NCBI GenBank assembly: GCA_007449985.2
Contig: VIIQ02000592.1
Location: forward strand, 558,001-622,000
Length of the DNA stretch: 64,000 bases
Origin: Desmodesmus armatus
Lineage: Eukaryota; Chlorophyta; Chlorophyceae; Sphaeropleales; Scenedesmaceae
Reading direction: 5' to 3'
A program made the translations under genes and the position numbers. Below, piece after piece: positions 24,701 through 36,600 of this stretch; positions within the stretch are counted from its first letter, which is position 1; every line of letters begins with the position of its first letter. The notes beneath the pieces were generated by a model that saw only the letters and a program-made list of their open reading frames with translations, had not been told where the DNA came from and did not search any database.

Positions 24701-27700
24701 TTTGCTGTTTTGCAACAAGTGCGTGGCTTTTGGCTCACAAGCATTTGTTCAGTCCACAACCCAACCCGCTGGACGCTCAGCAGCTGCCTGATCCCAGCAT
24801 CGATGTACGCCTACTGCTGTGTCTACCACTGTCACGCGCCTGCTGTGACGTATGCAGGTCACCAACCAGATGGCTTACCTCATCCGTGATCTGATCCTGC
24901 ATTTGCACGACACAGAACCGGACCCAGATGCAGTCATCCTGGTCTTCCTGCCCACCTACCGGGCACTACTGCTGCAGCACAATCTCCTGCAGGAGGGTGC
25001 ATGCATGTCAGCACAGGGTGCAGGACACACCTCAGCACAGCTCTCAGGGGCAGATGCGCTGGATGTGTTTGCCCTGCACTCTAGTGTGGATATCGATGAA
25101 GCCTTAGAGGCGATCCAGGGGCCCAGGGTTGCAGGCAGGCGGCGCGTGGTGCTGGCAACAAACTGTGCTGAGAGCTCCATCACCCTGCCTAACGTGAAGC
25201 ATGTGGTGGACTCCTGCACATCAAACCAGGTGCGAAAGGTTGATTCGGTCGTTGTCACATGGTGGACGACGATCGTATAGCTGACGGCAGCCTCGTCATG
25301 CGCCGACTTCCGCTGCCGATTCGTTTTGGCATGTGCGGTACTTTCGTTGAAAACAACTTGTGCTTGTGCATGGGATTCATCCTGCATGCAGGTTTACTGG
25401 GACCCTGCAGCCTGCAGGGAGTATGCCCGTGTGATTTGGGCCAGCCAGTCTGCAGCACAGCAGCGGGCAGGGCGCACTGGCAGGACCTGCCCAGGCACCT
25501 GCTACAGGCTCATGACACGCCTAGCTTTCAACGCCCTGCCAAAGTAGGTGTCGGCAGCAGTTCAGCGGTGCACCTAAACTCCACTAGGCTGTTGGCAACA
25601 CCACTGTTATTCATCATTTATCACCTGTGGGGTACAGGTGTGTCTGCGAGCATGCACAGCCAGGCGGCAATGTGAGACACAAACGCATGCTATGCTGCCA
25701 CCCACCATCACTCTCCTTTGCAAGTGTCAACGTGAGTGCGTCGCGGTGCCTAGGCTCTCAACCCTAGCTACTCAGGCACCGTTTCGTCTTCCGTCCACCC
25801 ATCCGTCTGCCGCGCTGCAGGTACGAGGCGTCTGCGTTGACGCTGCGCTCGCTGCGTCGTGAGGTGCTGTGCCTGCTGTCCTCCAGCAGCAAGGTGATGG
25901 CTGACCCACCACAGCTGCTGGGCCAGGCCCTGGACCCACCTGAGACACAGCTGGTGGACGATGCACTGGAATACCTGCAGCAGGTGGGTCATAGCATTCA
26001 TAAACGGCAGCAGTAACTCACAGTACTGTAGACCCTTTTGATTCACTGAAGACGCCCAATCTACCCCTTTCATCCATTGTGCAGAGTACTGCAGCAAAAC
26101 CATCCACCTGCACCCCCCCCTTTTCAGCAGGACAGCAACTACAAAAGCGCACTAGCGATAGTAGATCGTGACCAAGCTTCAGGGTAGTGTCCCTACCTTG
26201 TGTTCATGCAACCACCCTCACACGCCTGGCGTGTCCTTCTGCATTATGCCTGCAGATCGGTGCGGCCTCACCCAACCACAAGGGCAGGGTGGAGCCGACA
26301 CAGGTCGGCCATTTCCTTGCAGCGCTGCCCATCTCCCTAGACTCCAGCCTTCTGCTGGTCCAAGGAGGCCTCCAGGGACTAACCCGGGAAGCTGTCATGC
26401 TGGCGGCACTGCTCAACACAACACCCTTCCCCATCCTGCAGCCGTTTGGTGCTGATGCCATGCGGCACGTGAAGCAGTACAGCAGTAGCAGCGGCAGCAG
26501 CAGTGGCACTGGCGGCTTCGGCAGCAGTGGTGGGGGCTTTACAATGGGGGCAGCATTAGGTACTAGCAGGGGTGGGAGAGGCAGTCGGGGCAGTGCAGCG
26601 GTGGACTGCACTGTAGAGGTTGCAGATGCTGTCGATGCAGATGCAGTCAGCAACAATGGTCAGCATTCCACTGTGAAGCAGCAGCTATTTGGCAGCACCG
26701 GCAGCAGCTTGCGCAGCATTACCAACGGTATGAGCTCACTTGCTGCTACTGCTGCTGCGTCACCGAGTGACGACGCGCACCGGGAGGTGTCTCTCGCCCA
26801 CAGCTGCTGCTGGCTAATATGGCGGCGTATTACGCGTGGCAGCAGCAGTGGTGCGACCAGCAGCACCTTCAGGCACTGCAGTCAGCAGATGTGCAACAGC
26901 AGCAGCAGAAGCACAGCAGTGAAGGGGAGGGTGAGTGGTGTAGGCAGCACTTTTTGCTGCTGGGCAGTTTGAGGGCAGTGAGTGACCTGATGGGGATCAT
27001 TTATGGAGTGCTGCACCGGTTTAGGCCGAGTGTTGTGGCGCATGCCACAGGGGCCCCTGCCTACTTTGAGAACAAGGTGAGTGAGGCATCGTTGGGTCTC
27101 ATGTCGTGGGTGGTGTCTGTGGTGATGTTGACCACATGGTCTGATGCTATGTGGCGCAGCCCTTGGGACATGTCCTGCAGTAGCATGTTGTAGCATGTGT
27201 GCGGGCAGCCGCTAAGGTAAGCTCAGCACGGGAGCCAGCGTCAAGTTTGAGCCGCAAGCAGACTGCAGCATGCTGGTTGGTGTGTCAGCAACTGTGAGTG
27301 TCAAGCTACCTTGTAGGCGCCAGTCTTAGTCAAATCTGGCAGCAATCTTAACGTGACTCAGAAGTGTTTTCCGCCACCATGCAATGCCCTCAGGGAGGCT
27401 CCATGCATGGGTCAATTGAATGATGGTCCCCTGGCCCTCTTACTGCCTATGCCCCTCCATTGCTGCTGTGCAGTCTGCCCACCGGTGCCGCATGCTGGAC
27501 AGCTCTGCTGGCCAGTCCTGTGCCTGTGAGGGCCTCAACACCCATTGCCTGCTGCAGTCAGCAGTGTGCAAGCAGCTGCAGGCACTACTGCACGAGGTGA
27601 GGATGAGTGACACACGGTGACAGGGATCAGAGACATGGCTGGCACCATGGTGCCATGTTGGGTCCCTTTGCCTGCCAAAATCTGGAAAGAAGACGTATTG

Positions 27701-30453
27701 CTTAGTTTGCCGCCATTGCATAGAGAGAGGGTGAATCCAATACCGCCTTGCTTACTTTGTTAATGCTGCCGCCGTTGCATACCGCTGCAGGTGTCGTGTG
27801 GCGGCACAGCAGATGCTGACAACAAGCTGCTGCAGACACGCCTCCCTTCCATACAGCAATACAGCAGCAGCAACTCCACATCCAACACCTACGGCAGCAT
27901 GTTCAGCAGCAGCAGCGGCGCTGTTGCAAGCCTCGGCGGCCTCATAGACAGCGGGCTGGGGGGTCCTGTGTGCAAGTACTACCTTGCTGGTAGCTGCAGC
28001 AAGGGCAGTGCCTGCCCCTTCAGGCACGCACGGCCTGTGTGCAAGTTCTTCCTATCTCGAACTGGCTGCATCTACGGCAGCAGCTGCCGCTTTCTGCACG
28101 GTACAGACAGCAGCACCGCCACGCTGGCAGCCAGTGATGTGGACAGTAGTACACAGCTGCAGGAGCAAGGGGGTGCAGCAGCGGGTTTGTGGTTTGACTG
28201 GCTGCCAGACAGCAGCAGCACCACACACAACAGCAGGAAGGGCAGCAAGCAAGCCAGCAAGCAAACCAGCACGTCAGCACAAGGGCCCGTAGTGGAAGCA
28301 TACCGGGAGGAGCTGCTGTCGCAGCCGCCTGATGGCAGCAGCAGCGACGGCAGCGGCGGCGGCGACAGTAGTGACATAGTGCTGTTGGGAGAGGGTGACT
28401 TTACATTTACGTCAGCGCTGGTGGCGGCTCGACAGGCTGCAGGGCTGACCTGCAGCAGCATTACTGCTACTGTGCTGGAGAGTGATGTGAACAAGCTGGT
28501 GATGCTGTACCCGCGCACGCAGCTGAACACGCGCATGTTGCAGCTTATGGCAGCAGGTGCGTGTATGTGTGTGTCTGATTTGGGATGGATGGGGAGGGCA
28601 GGGCTTGCGCGCACTTTTGGCGTAGCTGCTCCTGCGAGAGAGGATAAGGAGACGGCGAGCATGCACATGAGCAGCATTCTTGCTAAACGAGAGGAGTGCT
28701 CGCCGCAGCTGCAGGTTGCTGGGTCGCGCAGTGTCCATGCCCACCTCCCTGCATACCAACACAGTGGACTGAAGAGGTAATTGCTAAGTGATGCACCCTG
28801 TGCCTGCTGCAGTTTTGTACGCCACACACCTGTACCCCCCCCCCCTTTTACTGTCAGATGCGAGCATCCAGTACAGTGTGGATGCCACCCAGCTGCGGAG
28901 CAGACTGTGTTGCATGTCAAGGCACCCTTGCTGACACCCCTCCTCTGACCTCACACGGCCCGCACACTCCCCCTCCCTCCACTGCCAGGTGTGAGCATCC
29001 AGTATGGTGTAGATGCCACCCAGCTGCTGAACACCTTGCTGTGTGTGTGGCTGTCAAGTATACCGTGCAGTGTTGCTGACAACCCCCTCTGCCACCACAC
29101 CACCATACCCTCCCCCCTTCACTACCAGGTGTGAGCATCCAGTATGGTGTAGATGCCACCCAGCTGCTGAACACAGCCAGCCAGGGCAGCAGCATCTGCT
29201 GGGAGCAGGTGGGCCACCTGGTGTGGAACTTCCCCCTGGCCACTGCAGCAGAAGCCACTGGTGTTCCCACCCCTGCCTCCACCCTGTTGGGTGAAAGTGA
29301 CGAGGCCAACAAGCAGCTCATGGGGAGCTTTTTGCTGTCGGTGGCGCGGCTGCTGCTGTGCATGAACCCTGACATTAAGGTGGGTGCAGGCGGTGGTGAG
29401 CCATGTCTTGCTTGCCACACTGCCGAGTGTTTTGGCTTGACTGCACTGTGTGTGCGGCCTTGCAGAGGGGAGCCAGGCGGTAACATAGAGGATACCATCC
29501 TTGGGTACTAGAGCAGAGATGCATGTGGTCGTACTAGCCGATAAGCATGTGTGATGTGTTGTTGGCCACACAGTTGCTTGCCCACAGTTGCCAGTGTGCA
29601 AGCAACTGTGTGGCCACCAACACATCGCATATGCTTATAGGCTAGTAGGACCACATGCATGTCTGCAACAGAGTGGCGCTCTGTGTTTGACTGGACCGCA
29701 TCTCGATAGCTTGAGGTGGCCGGAGGGGGGGAAGGGCAGCAGTAGTGTCTTGCTGCAAGGACGCGCTGTCCTGGCTTGCTGACAGCACTACACCTGGGGG
29801 TCCTCTCAGCTGTTGCACAGGGGCTGGATGGGACACAGACCGGGACTGGGGGACGGTTGAAGACAGCTACACGACTGGGACGCATGGTAGCATGCCGTTG
29901 CGCCTCCCGAGGCCATGAATGCAACCAGCCCTCCCTGCAGCCCCCTCTCCCCACAAGCATCTCAGCTGTTCACTTGCAATCAACCATGCTACCCTGTGCC
30001 GGCTGTCCCCTTGGTCCTCCCTTCCCCATCCTGCAGGTGCACATTGCGCTCTGCAATGACCAGTACGGCCGCTGGGGTGTTGAGCAGCTGGCGCGCAGCT
30101 GCTTCCTGTTCCTGGAGGCCTCCAAGCCCCTGGACCTGCGCTCATGGCCTGGGTACACCCCCAAGCGCGGCCAGCTGGATAATGCCTTCCCCGCAGAGCG
30201 CCTGGTGGTGTACACCTTAGCGCTGCAGCTGCCGCAGACCTGCAGTCAGCTAGCGGTGCGGTCACGGCTGCTAGGGCTGCACCTGCAGCAGCAGCAGGAG
30301 GACTTGGGGGTGCGGCAGGGGCAGAAGGGTGGGGTGTGGGCGGGGCGGCTGAGGAAGCGTGGAGGTCAGCAGGAGGAAGAGGATCAGATGCAGCAAGAGG
30401 AGGCAGAGGAGGGGCTGGGAGACATGGGCTTCAGAGTGTTTCCAGGGGCGTGA
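21753..30453 (+). CDS. DEXH8: DExH-box RNA helicase with CCCH zinc fingers and C-terminal BMT5-like domain (DExH8/C3H31 type)
   Basis: Orthologue of plant DExH8 (Arabidopsis At2g47680, C3H31). Exons: 21753-21859, 22011-22047, 22386-22583, 23050-23219, 24068-24164, 24416-24529, 24858-25229, 25392-25543, 25821-25983, 26256-27076, 27222-27293, 27474-27596, 27791-28556, 29129-29379 and 30037-30453; about 1,286 residues. Helicase motifs in order: GQTGCGKSS (I), CTQPRRLAVVA (Ia), LIIDELHERS (II), LMSATA (III), FLPTYRALLL, LATNCAESSITLP (V) and QQRAGRTGR (VI). A Ser/Gly-rich insertion follows the helicase-associated region. Two CCCH fingers: CKYYLAGSCSKGSACPFRH (C-x7-C-x5-C-x3-H) and CKFFLSRTGCIYGSSCRFLH (C-x8-C-x5-C-x3-H). 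The C-terminus has LLGEGDFTFT, YGVDATQLL and VWNFPL, the motif set of BMT5-like (DUF2431) rRNA methyltransferases. One base is missing at a CCC run (26797-26799); restoring it gives REVSLAPQLLLANM in frame. Exon 27222-27293 is the least certain. Substrate RNA unknown. Confidence 0.88.
22936..22983 (+). repeat. partial copy of the helicase exon 4 acceptor side
   Basis: Encodes ASALKAYRCLIID, identical to the start of exon 4, about 112 bp upstream of it. It then diverges just before the DELH motif. Confidence 0.85.
23383..23508. repeat. long foldback in helicase intron 4
   Basis: Arms 23383-23433 and 23457-23508 are inverted copies (both contain CTTGCAGGGGTAC and CCTGCGTGGAACT or its complement), with a spacer of about 23 nt and few mismatches. 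Transcribed with the intron it would form a stem of about 50 bp. Just upstream, GTGTTTCGGACCATA is repeated in tandem (about 23308-23340). Confidence 0.75.
28850..28915 (+). repeat. copy of the helicase exon 14 acceptor side (outer copy)
   Basis: A CTGTCAG acceptor then SIQYSVDATQL-like codons; 131 bp before the second copy. More diverged than the inner copy. Confidence 0.8.
28981..29036 (+). repeat. copy of the helicase exon 14 acceptor side (inner copy)
   Basis: CTGCCAG then codons for VSIQYGVDATQLLN, identical to the start of the real exon at 29129, 140 bp upstream of it. The match ends at the LLNT codons. Confidence 0.85.
29520..29659. repeat. long foldback in helicase intron 14
   Basis: Arms 29520-29580 and 29599-29659 are about 61 bp each with an 18-nt loop. 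They pair with only a few mismatches: TGGCCACACAGTTGCTTG against CAAGCAACTGTGTGGCCA next to the loop, and TGCATGTGGTC against GGACCACATGCA at the base. This fits a miRNA/siRNA hairpin precursor or a MITE inside an intron. Confidence 0.8.
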
Positions 30454-31683
30454 TGTTCTGAACGAGGAGGAAAAAATAGACATTTTGCCAGTTACCTGGT
30501 TGTTGCATGGCAGTTTTCTTCACCACAGTTGGTTGCCATCAAAGAGTGGTCCCGCCGTCACAGTGGGGGTTGCTGACTGATCAGTGGCTGTGGCTGACTT
30601 GTGAAACTATGGGTGCCATTTTTGGGCAAACGCCTTGCATCTGTTCATTTTATGGTGCAGTCCTTGTTTTGTACCCTTTTTGTGGTCAACGCACCATGGC
30701 ACACACATATGAGTGTTGTGTGTCAGTGACTGTGTGGCGCCAAGGTTTTGATGGTCAAGGAATGTGCAGTAGATGGAGTGGCAGTGCAGAATTATCTGTG
30801 CTGTGTTCGTTGGGCGTCCTCGTCCCCGTGGTTTGAGATGTCAGTGTAACAGTCAGGTTTGGGTGGGCTTTTTGACGTGTGGTGTGCGGACCACAGCTGA
30901 AAGTCATCATGGCCTGTTGATCGCGTCATACTTCATTTCTCTACTGGTGCTCAGCGAAAAGTGCTGAAGAGCCCCCTTGTGACATTGCGCAGTGTCTTGG
31001 ATGCATGTACATCCAGACAGCAGAACCACCCAGCCTCTACTTCTCAGTGCAGCCTCGTAAAACCATAATGGCTTTAACAAGCAGGTGCAACCCAAAAAGT
31101 TGTGCCTGTACTGCACAATGTCCACGTGTACCCTCAGAGCCAATAGCAGAATAGAGTTAGTGTTGCCAGGTTGGTTTTAGATGGCGCTGCTGGCGGGCGG
31201 CTCAGGGTGAGAAGCCACGATGTCCTGCAGCTCAAGTGGACACATTAGTGGACACTGTTGTCCAGCAATCTATTTCTAGTGTCAGATGCACTTGCGTTGC
31301 TGGCACTCAGTACCTGAGTGACTGAGGTTGTCCCTGTTCATGTTGCATGGCATCAGCAGAACCCGCAAATGATAGAATAAAAAAATCAGGTACCCAGTCG
31401 CCGCCTTGCAGGACCTGTTACTCCACCACACAAGTGTACTGCCTGCACAGGCGGATCTGCGTTGGCCGTTGCCAAACCCGCACGTATGCCAAATGGCGGG
31501 GACTTACGACGCATAAGCTCATCATTACATTTTGATTTTGCTGTCTTGGTTTGTCCCATCAGTTCTTACTGTTTAACTGTTATCACTGCTGCTGCAGCAC
31601 CTGCAGCACCTGAAACCATCGAGACCCCAAGCGCTGCTGTATTGTTGGCCTTTACTTTGACTCTCAATTGAACTCAAAACCCA
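30454..31683. other. spacer between the helicase and the first WD40-like paralogue
   Basis: A TGTAA signal at 30845-30849. No supported coding region. The sequence is less repetitive than elsewhere and includes the presumed promoter of the mini-gene at 31,684. Confidence 0.55.
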
Positions 31684-32464
31684 ATGGAGCATGTGACCCC
31701 ACCCGGCTGGGCTGAAGGCGACCCTCAAGCCATGGCTGAGCAGTTTGTCAAAGCAACACGCGACACCATCAGGGATAACCAAAACAAGTACTTTGCTATG
31801 GTTGCAGCCATAGCTGCTGCATCCATCCACAACGTGCTGAAAACAAGCCCGCCAGGCAGTAGGCAGCAGCAGATAGAGAACATCAAGGCAACAGCAGCAG
31901 CTGTCGTGCAGCCATATAGGACCCGACCCCAGAGACAGGGCCTGACAATGACCGCTGAGGCTGCACGGGCCCAGGGCACTCCTGCAGCTCTGCTGGAGCT
32001 GAACGTACTGGTTGAGCTAGTGCTGCTGGAGCAGCAGCAGCAGCAGCAGCAGCAGCCAGAACTGATAACCTCGGCGTACAAGGTGGGCCCGTCTATTCTC
32101 CCATGTGTGCAGCTCATTCAGCTTGTCCTAACAAGCTCACCTGCAGGCGACTATGTGTACCTTCAGTGGCGAGGTACCTGCTGGCCGCAAAGCACGTCTT
32201 TTCCTGCCTACCGTGTCATTTGTTTCTCCTGTTTGCCGTGTCATATTCTGCTTCTGCAGGGACGCCTGCAAGGGGTTCAACCCCAGAAAGCTGCGGCCAC
32301 GGTTCATGGATGCTGCCAACGATGAAGACGAGTACATCTGGCCCAGGAACGAGAGGCATGAACCCAATGACTTCCGGAAGTACTACACTGTCACTCACAG
32401 CAGCGTGCTGGCCTATACCTTCTCCAGTGGGGCAAGCCAGGTTGTGCTCAGAGTAGAGCTTTAG
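31684..32464 (+). CDS. truncated WD40-family paralogue A (N-terminal exon joined to C-terminal exon only)
   Basis: Two exons, 31684-32082 and 32147-32464, 238 residues. Exon 1 is clearly the same as exon 1 of the two paralogues downstream: WAEGDP near the start, KYFAMVAAIAAASIHN, then SRQQQIENIKATAAAVVQPYR and a poly-Gln tract. Exon 2 ends with the family's last exon: FNPRKLRPR, an acidic patch, RHEPNDFRKYY and the C-terminal VLAYTFSSGASQVV. All middle exons (Ala-rich linker, WD40-like region) are missing. The joint is in frame only if the former intron sequence 32174-32258 is read through, and it is fully open. This is either a functional mini-gene or a decaying copy with a preserved frame. 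Confidence 0.6.
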
Positions 32465-33684
32465 CTGTAGGAGGTGCCACCACAGGCACACATGCCATAC
32501 ATGTGCCTGTCGTGAGGTTTTTTTTTGAATGTATACGGTAGGGGGGGCTGTCATGAGGTTGGGCTGGCATCATTTGATGGAGCATGTTCCAGGCACGTCG
32601 GAGGGTTGTCTGTGTTCATGCACTTTAAATTGGTGTATCAAGAAACCTCAGCCGCTTCAGGACCTTGGCGGAGGACCAACCTGTCACTTGATCACGATTT
32701 GAATTCAAATCTTGGTGTAACGCTACTGTCCCGAATTCATTTGCAACCGCTCAGTAATATCGTCCAGGATGGTGTAGACCTCGAGTGGCTTTTCGCACGA
32801 TCTCGATCCTCGTAATTTTTGTGTGTTGGCAGTGGTCCCAGACTTCAAACAGACCCGGATGGAGCGGTTACCAGTCGCTTTATCAAGGGTGGCTCCTGTG
32901 GTGTTGTGTCAGTGGGGTTTGCAAGGTGTGGAGCTCCACCTCGAGGTGCCTGCCTGCTTGCAGAGGTCCCGCTGCTACAGCATGGTGTCCGCAATGCGCT
33001 TGATGCTTTCTATGTGTCGAATCAACTCACACAGTGCATGCGGGGCCTGCACAGTGATAGTTGGCGATGTCATGTCATAACAACTGTTACAACAACTGCC
33101 ACTCTTGAACGAGGCACCGGTTGCCTGTGTTGAGCGTCGATCTGTTATACGAGCCTGTATGTTCCCGTTTTAGCCCCCGTTAATTTCCGGTTCAAGAGGC
33201 TCCTCGCCAAACGCGTTTTCAGATGTGGACGCCTGCTGCACGCACGGCTTTTTGGCCACATCGTAACGGAGAATTTTGCAGAAATCTTTGCCATCATCAC
33301 ATGCAGATATACTGGTGTGCATTTGTTACAGCAACTGACACGGTCTTGGACAGCACCCTGCCCCCATCTGCGGCACTGAAGGCTGCAACAGCAGCAATAC
33401 AAAGCGCTTGGTGCATGCAGCGTTGGCAGATTGCTGCAGCACACTGCGATCGATTTTCTGCTGCTCGCCTCGGTGCACCATCTACGATTCTGACAGGGGA
33501 AATTGTAGTCATATTGTTCTTGGCCCCGAATCCGGAGTTTCGTGCGGATACGAGCCTCACAGGAAAATTGCGACAGGACGGCGTTTTAGCTCATGTTCAG
33601 ATTGTACTGGTAACCGTAACCACCCATCTACCGCCACAGCAACTGGGAGTCACAAAAGTACTGTGTGCCCCTCGTGCTTTCCAA
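32465..33684. other. spacer between paralogues A and B
   Basis: No supported exon. A long open frame from about 33,223 runs into exon 1 of paralogue B, but the upstream part has no similarity to the other paralogues, which start at the equivalent Met. A TGTAA occurs near 32,715. Confidence 0.55.
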
Positions 33685-36600
33685 ATGGAGCATACAGCTC
33701 CTCCCAGCTGGGCTGAGGGTGACCCCAAAGTCCTGGCTGAGCAGTTTGTCAACCTCACAGGCGATAGCTTCACAGAGTGCTCCACCAAGTACTTTGCTTT
33801 GGTAGCAGCCATAGCTGCTGCATCAGTCCACAACGTCCTCGTAACAAGCCCAACAGGCAGCAGGCAGCGGCAGATAGAGAACATACGGGCAACAGCAGCA
33901 GCTGTTGTGCAGGTGTTCAGGACGAAACCCAGCAGGGGGCCGAACCCTGATGCAGGCGCCAGGGGCACTCCTGCAGCTCTGCAGGAATTGGACAAAGTGC
34001 TGCAGCGACTGCAGCAGCAACAACAGCGGCAGCAGCAGCAACAGCGACAGCCCCAGCCATCACCCCAGCTGGTCACCGCTGCATTCGAGGTACGCCTTTT
34101 CCCTGCATGGACGCTGTCTGAACCCCTTTGCCAAGGTGTCATAGGTAGCTTTGTAAACGTTGCTGCAAGCGCCAAATGAGGGCTGTAATGTGGGTTTGCT
34201 GAATGCAGCGGATGCTGCGGCAGTGTGTTTTGAACTATGTGTGTGCAGTGCTGTGCCGTGCCGTGCAATGCAGTGCTACTCACGGCTGTAGGAGCCCGAG
34301 GGTCATTACATATAGGGAGGAGGGACCATCCAATGGAAAAGGAGTCTTCGCAAGGCATGTATCATCCGGCAGACAGTGGAGATAGCATAGACCTCATCTT
34401 CCTTATTCTGCTGAAGGCACCGTGCAGACCAAGGCCTCACCACAAGGCCGCGCTGTGGTGTGCTGTGCACACATGAATCCAACATCCAACAGGTACAACT
34501 GCATCATGCTGTGTCATGCTGTGCAGGCATACCTGAAGAGCCTTGACAGCATCAACCCTGGCCTAGACCCGCTGGCTCGTGATATGCAGGTACACCTCAG
34601 GAGCCTTAACAACTTCGGCAATCCAGCAGATTTTGATGATGGTAGCCACGAGGCCTCATTCATAGGTACGACGGGCCCTTTGGGGCACCCTCATGAGCCT
34701 TTGGCTTGCTGGCTAGTGCTGAGGTTTGGGATCCACCATCATGTCACACAATGTCCAGCAGGGTCATTGCGCCAAAGCATTCCAATGCATCGCCTTGGGA
34801 TCCCTCCCACAGTCACTGTACTGTACTGTGCTGTAATGTACTGTGCTATACTGTATTGTACTGTACTGTACTGTACTGTACTGTACTGTAATGTAATGTA
34901 ATGTAATGTAATGTAATGTAATGTAATGTAATGTACACAGGTGTGTGGCCTCTAGACGGCAGTGCAGTTGCTGCTGCCGACCTCAAGGAGGATGGAACCT
35001 GGCGGGTCTTCAGGCAGCTGCAGAACCAGGCACCCCGCAACCTGATGGCTGCCGTGACGGGAGCTGCGGGGTTGGGCCGCTTCAAGGCACAGATGGCGGA
35101 GAGTATCTCTACAAGGTGCGGCCAAGGATGCAAAGTACAGTACATTGCAGTACAGGACAGGACATAAAACAGCGATGTGGCAGCCAGGCTGAGCAGTCAC
35201 TGTCCAACCACAGAAGGCTCCAAAACGCAGAGTGCTATGCAGAACAGCAGCAGCAGCTTGCATGGCTTGCTGCCGGGCTGCCTCGTGGGCTCAGGACCGA
35301 GTGCTAGCAGCACAGTACAGAGGGGTTGCAGGAAGCCAGGCTGGCTGACCTGGCCCACGGTGGCTATACAAGTTCACCTGGGCCGGTCTGCCAGCAAGTG
35401 TGCTGCTTTCGCAGGGGCAGGCAGCTGTCTGCCGTCACCGTCCCGCCCTGCTGCTGCTCTGGGCCTGCGTGTATGGAACTAGTGGGACCTGCAAAAGCAA
35501 CACACACTTCGTCATTTGTCATGTGCCCTGCATGGCCTGATGCTATTGATGTACCATATTGCACCCACCCAGCTCGTGTCAAATGTGCTGCTCTGGGCCT
35601 GCATGCACAATACAAGCTTGTAAGCTGCAACAGCAGAAGCAATCCACACTTTGTTACTTGTACTGTCCCCTGCATCGCCTGACCTTATCAGTTTGCTGTC
35701 ACTGCCCCCGCCTCCGTGTCATTGACATGCAGAGCACCCCCAGCTCCCAACAGCAGCCCCCTGGCGCTGTTCATGAACAGCAAACCACAGGCCATGTACT
35801 CAAGCAGAGCAGCACAAGCAGCGGCAGCGGGAGCAGCTGCAGCTGCAGCAACAGCACAGGCAGCTGCAGCAACAGCCGCAGCAGCAGCAGGGGCAGCACC
35901 AGCTCCAGCAGCAGCAGCAGCAGGGGCAGTAGCAGCAGCAGCTCCGGCAGGAGCCGAACCTGGCGGCAGCAGCAAGCGTCTCAAACGTAGCCGGGATGAT
36001 CCTGCTGCTGGCGCTGCTGCTGCTGGTGCTAGCGCTGCTGCTGCTGCTGCTGGTGCTGGTGTTGGTGCACGGCAGCAGGTGCTCTCGCCAATGACGGATG
36101 CCTGCTGCGACATCAAGGTGCTGGACGGTGTTGCAGCGGAGGCATTCGTCATGCACATTGACGGGGACCTGCTGTGCCTGGGTTATCGTGCTAGTTACTA
36201 TTACAGCGAGCCAGGCTTTGGGGGGGCAGTGCTGCGCTATGTGCCAAAGCCACCTTCTGACAGCAAGCAGCAGCAGCACGGCAGGCGCGGGGGGCCGGCA
36301 TGGGGCCTGACTGCGATAAATGATTATGGGGAGGACGATGACGATCGGATTGATTGGCACACCGTGAATGTGCGGCACGGTCTGTTCAGCTATGTCAGCA
36401 GGGTGTGTGCGGATGCAGGCAATGGGCTGATATGGTGTGCTGGTGATAATGGGAGGCGCATCAAGGGGTTCAGGGCGCCTGCAGAGCCCCAGAACACTGA
36501 TGCGGCGTGCAACAGAGGCGAGGACAATGGGATGCAGCTGCAGTACACACTGAGGAGTGAATGGGGCTGCGCAGGGCTGCATGTTGTTGGTACCAGGGTG

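Noticed and set aside
28072..28920. A 282-codon minus-strand frame
   Set aside because: Antisense of the helicase exon with CCCH fingers; Cys/Leu-rich, with no domain and no splice partners.
33223..33684. N-terminal extension of WD paralogue B
   Set aside because: Open in frame, but the two other paralogues begin at the Met equivalent to 33685 and nothing upstream is shared with them.
35800..36582. Long minus-strand frames over the WD paralogue B linker
   Set aside because: Antisense of an Ala/CAG-rich exon gives long Cys/Ser open frames by composition alone.
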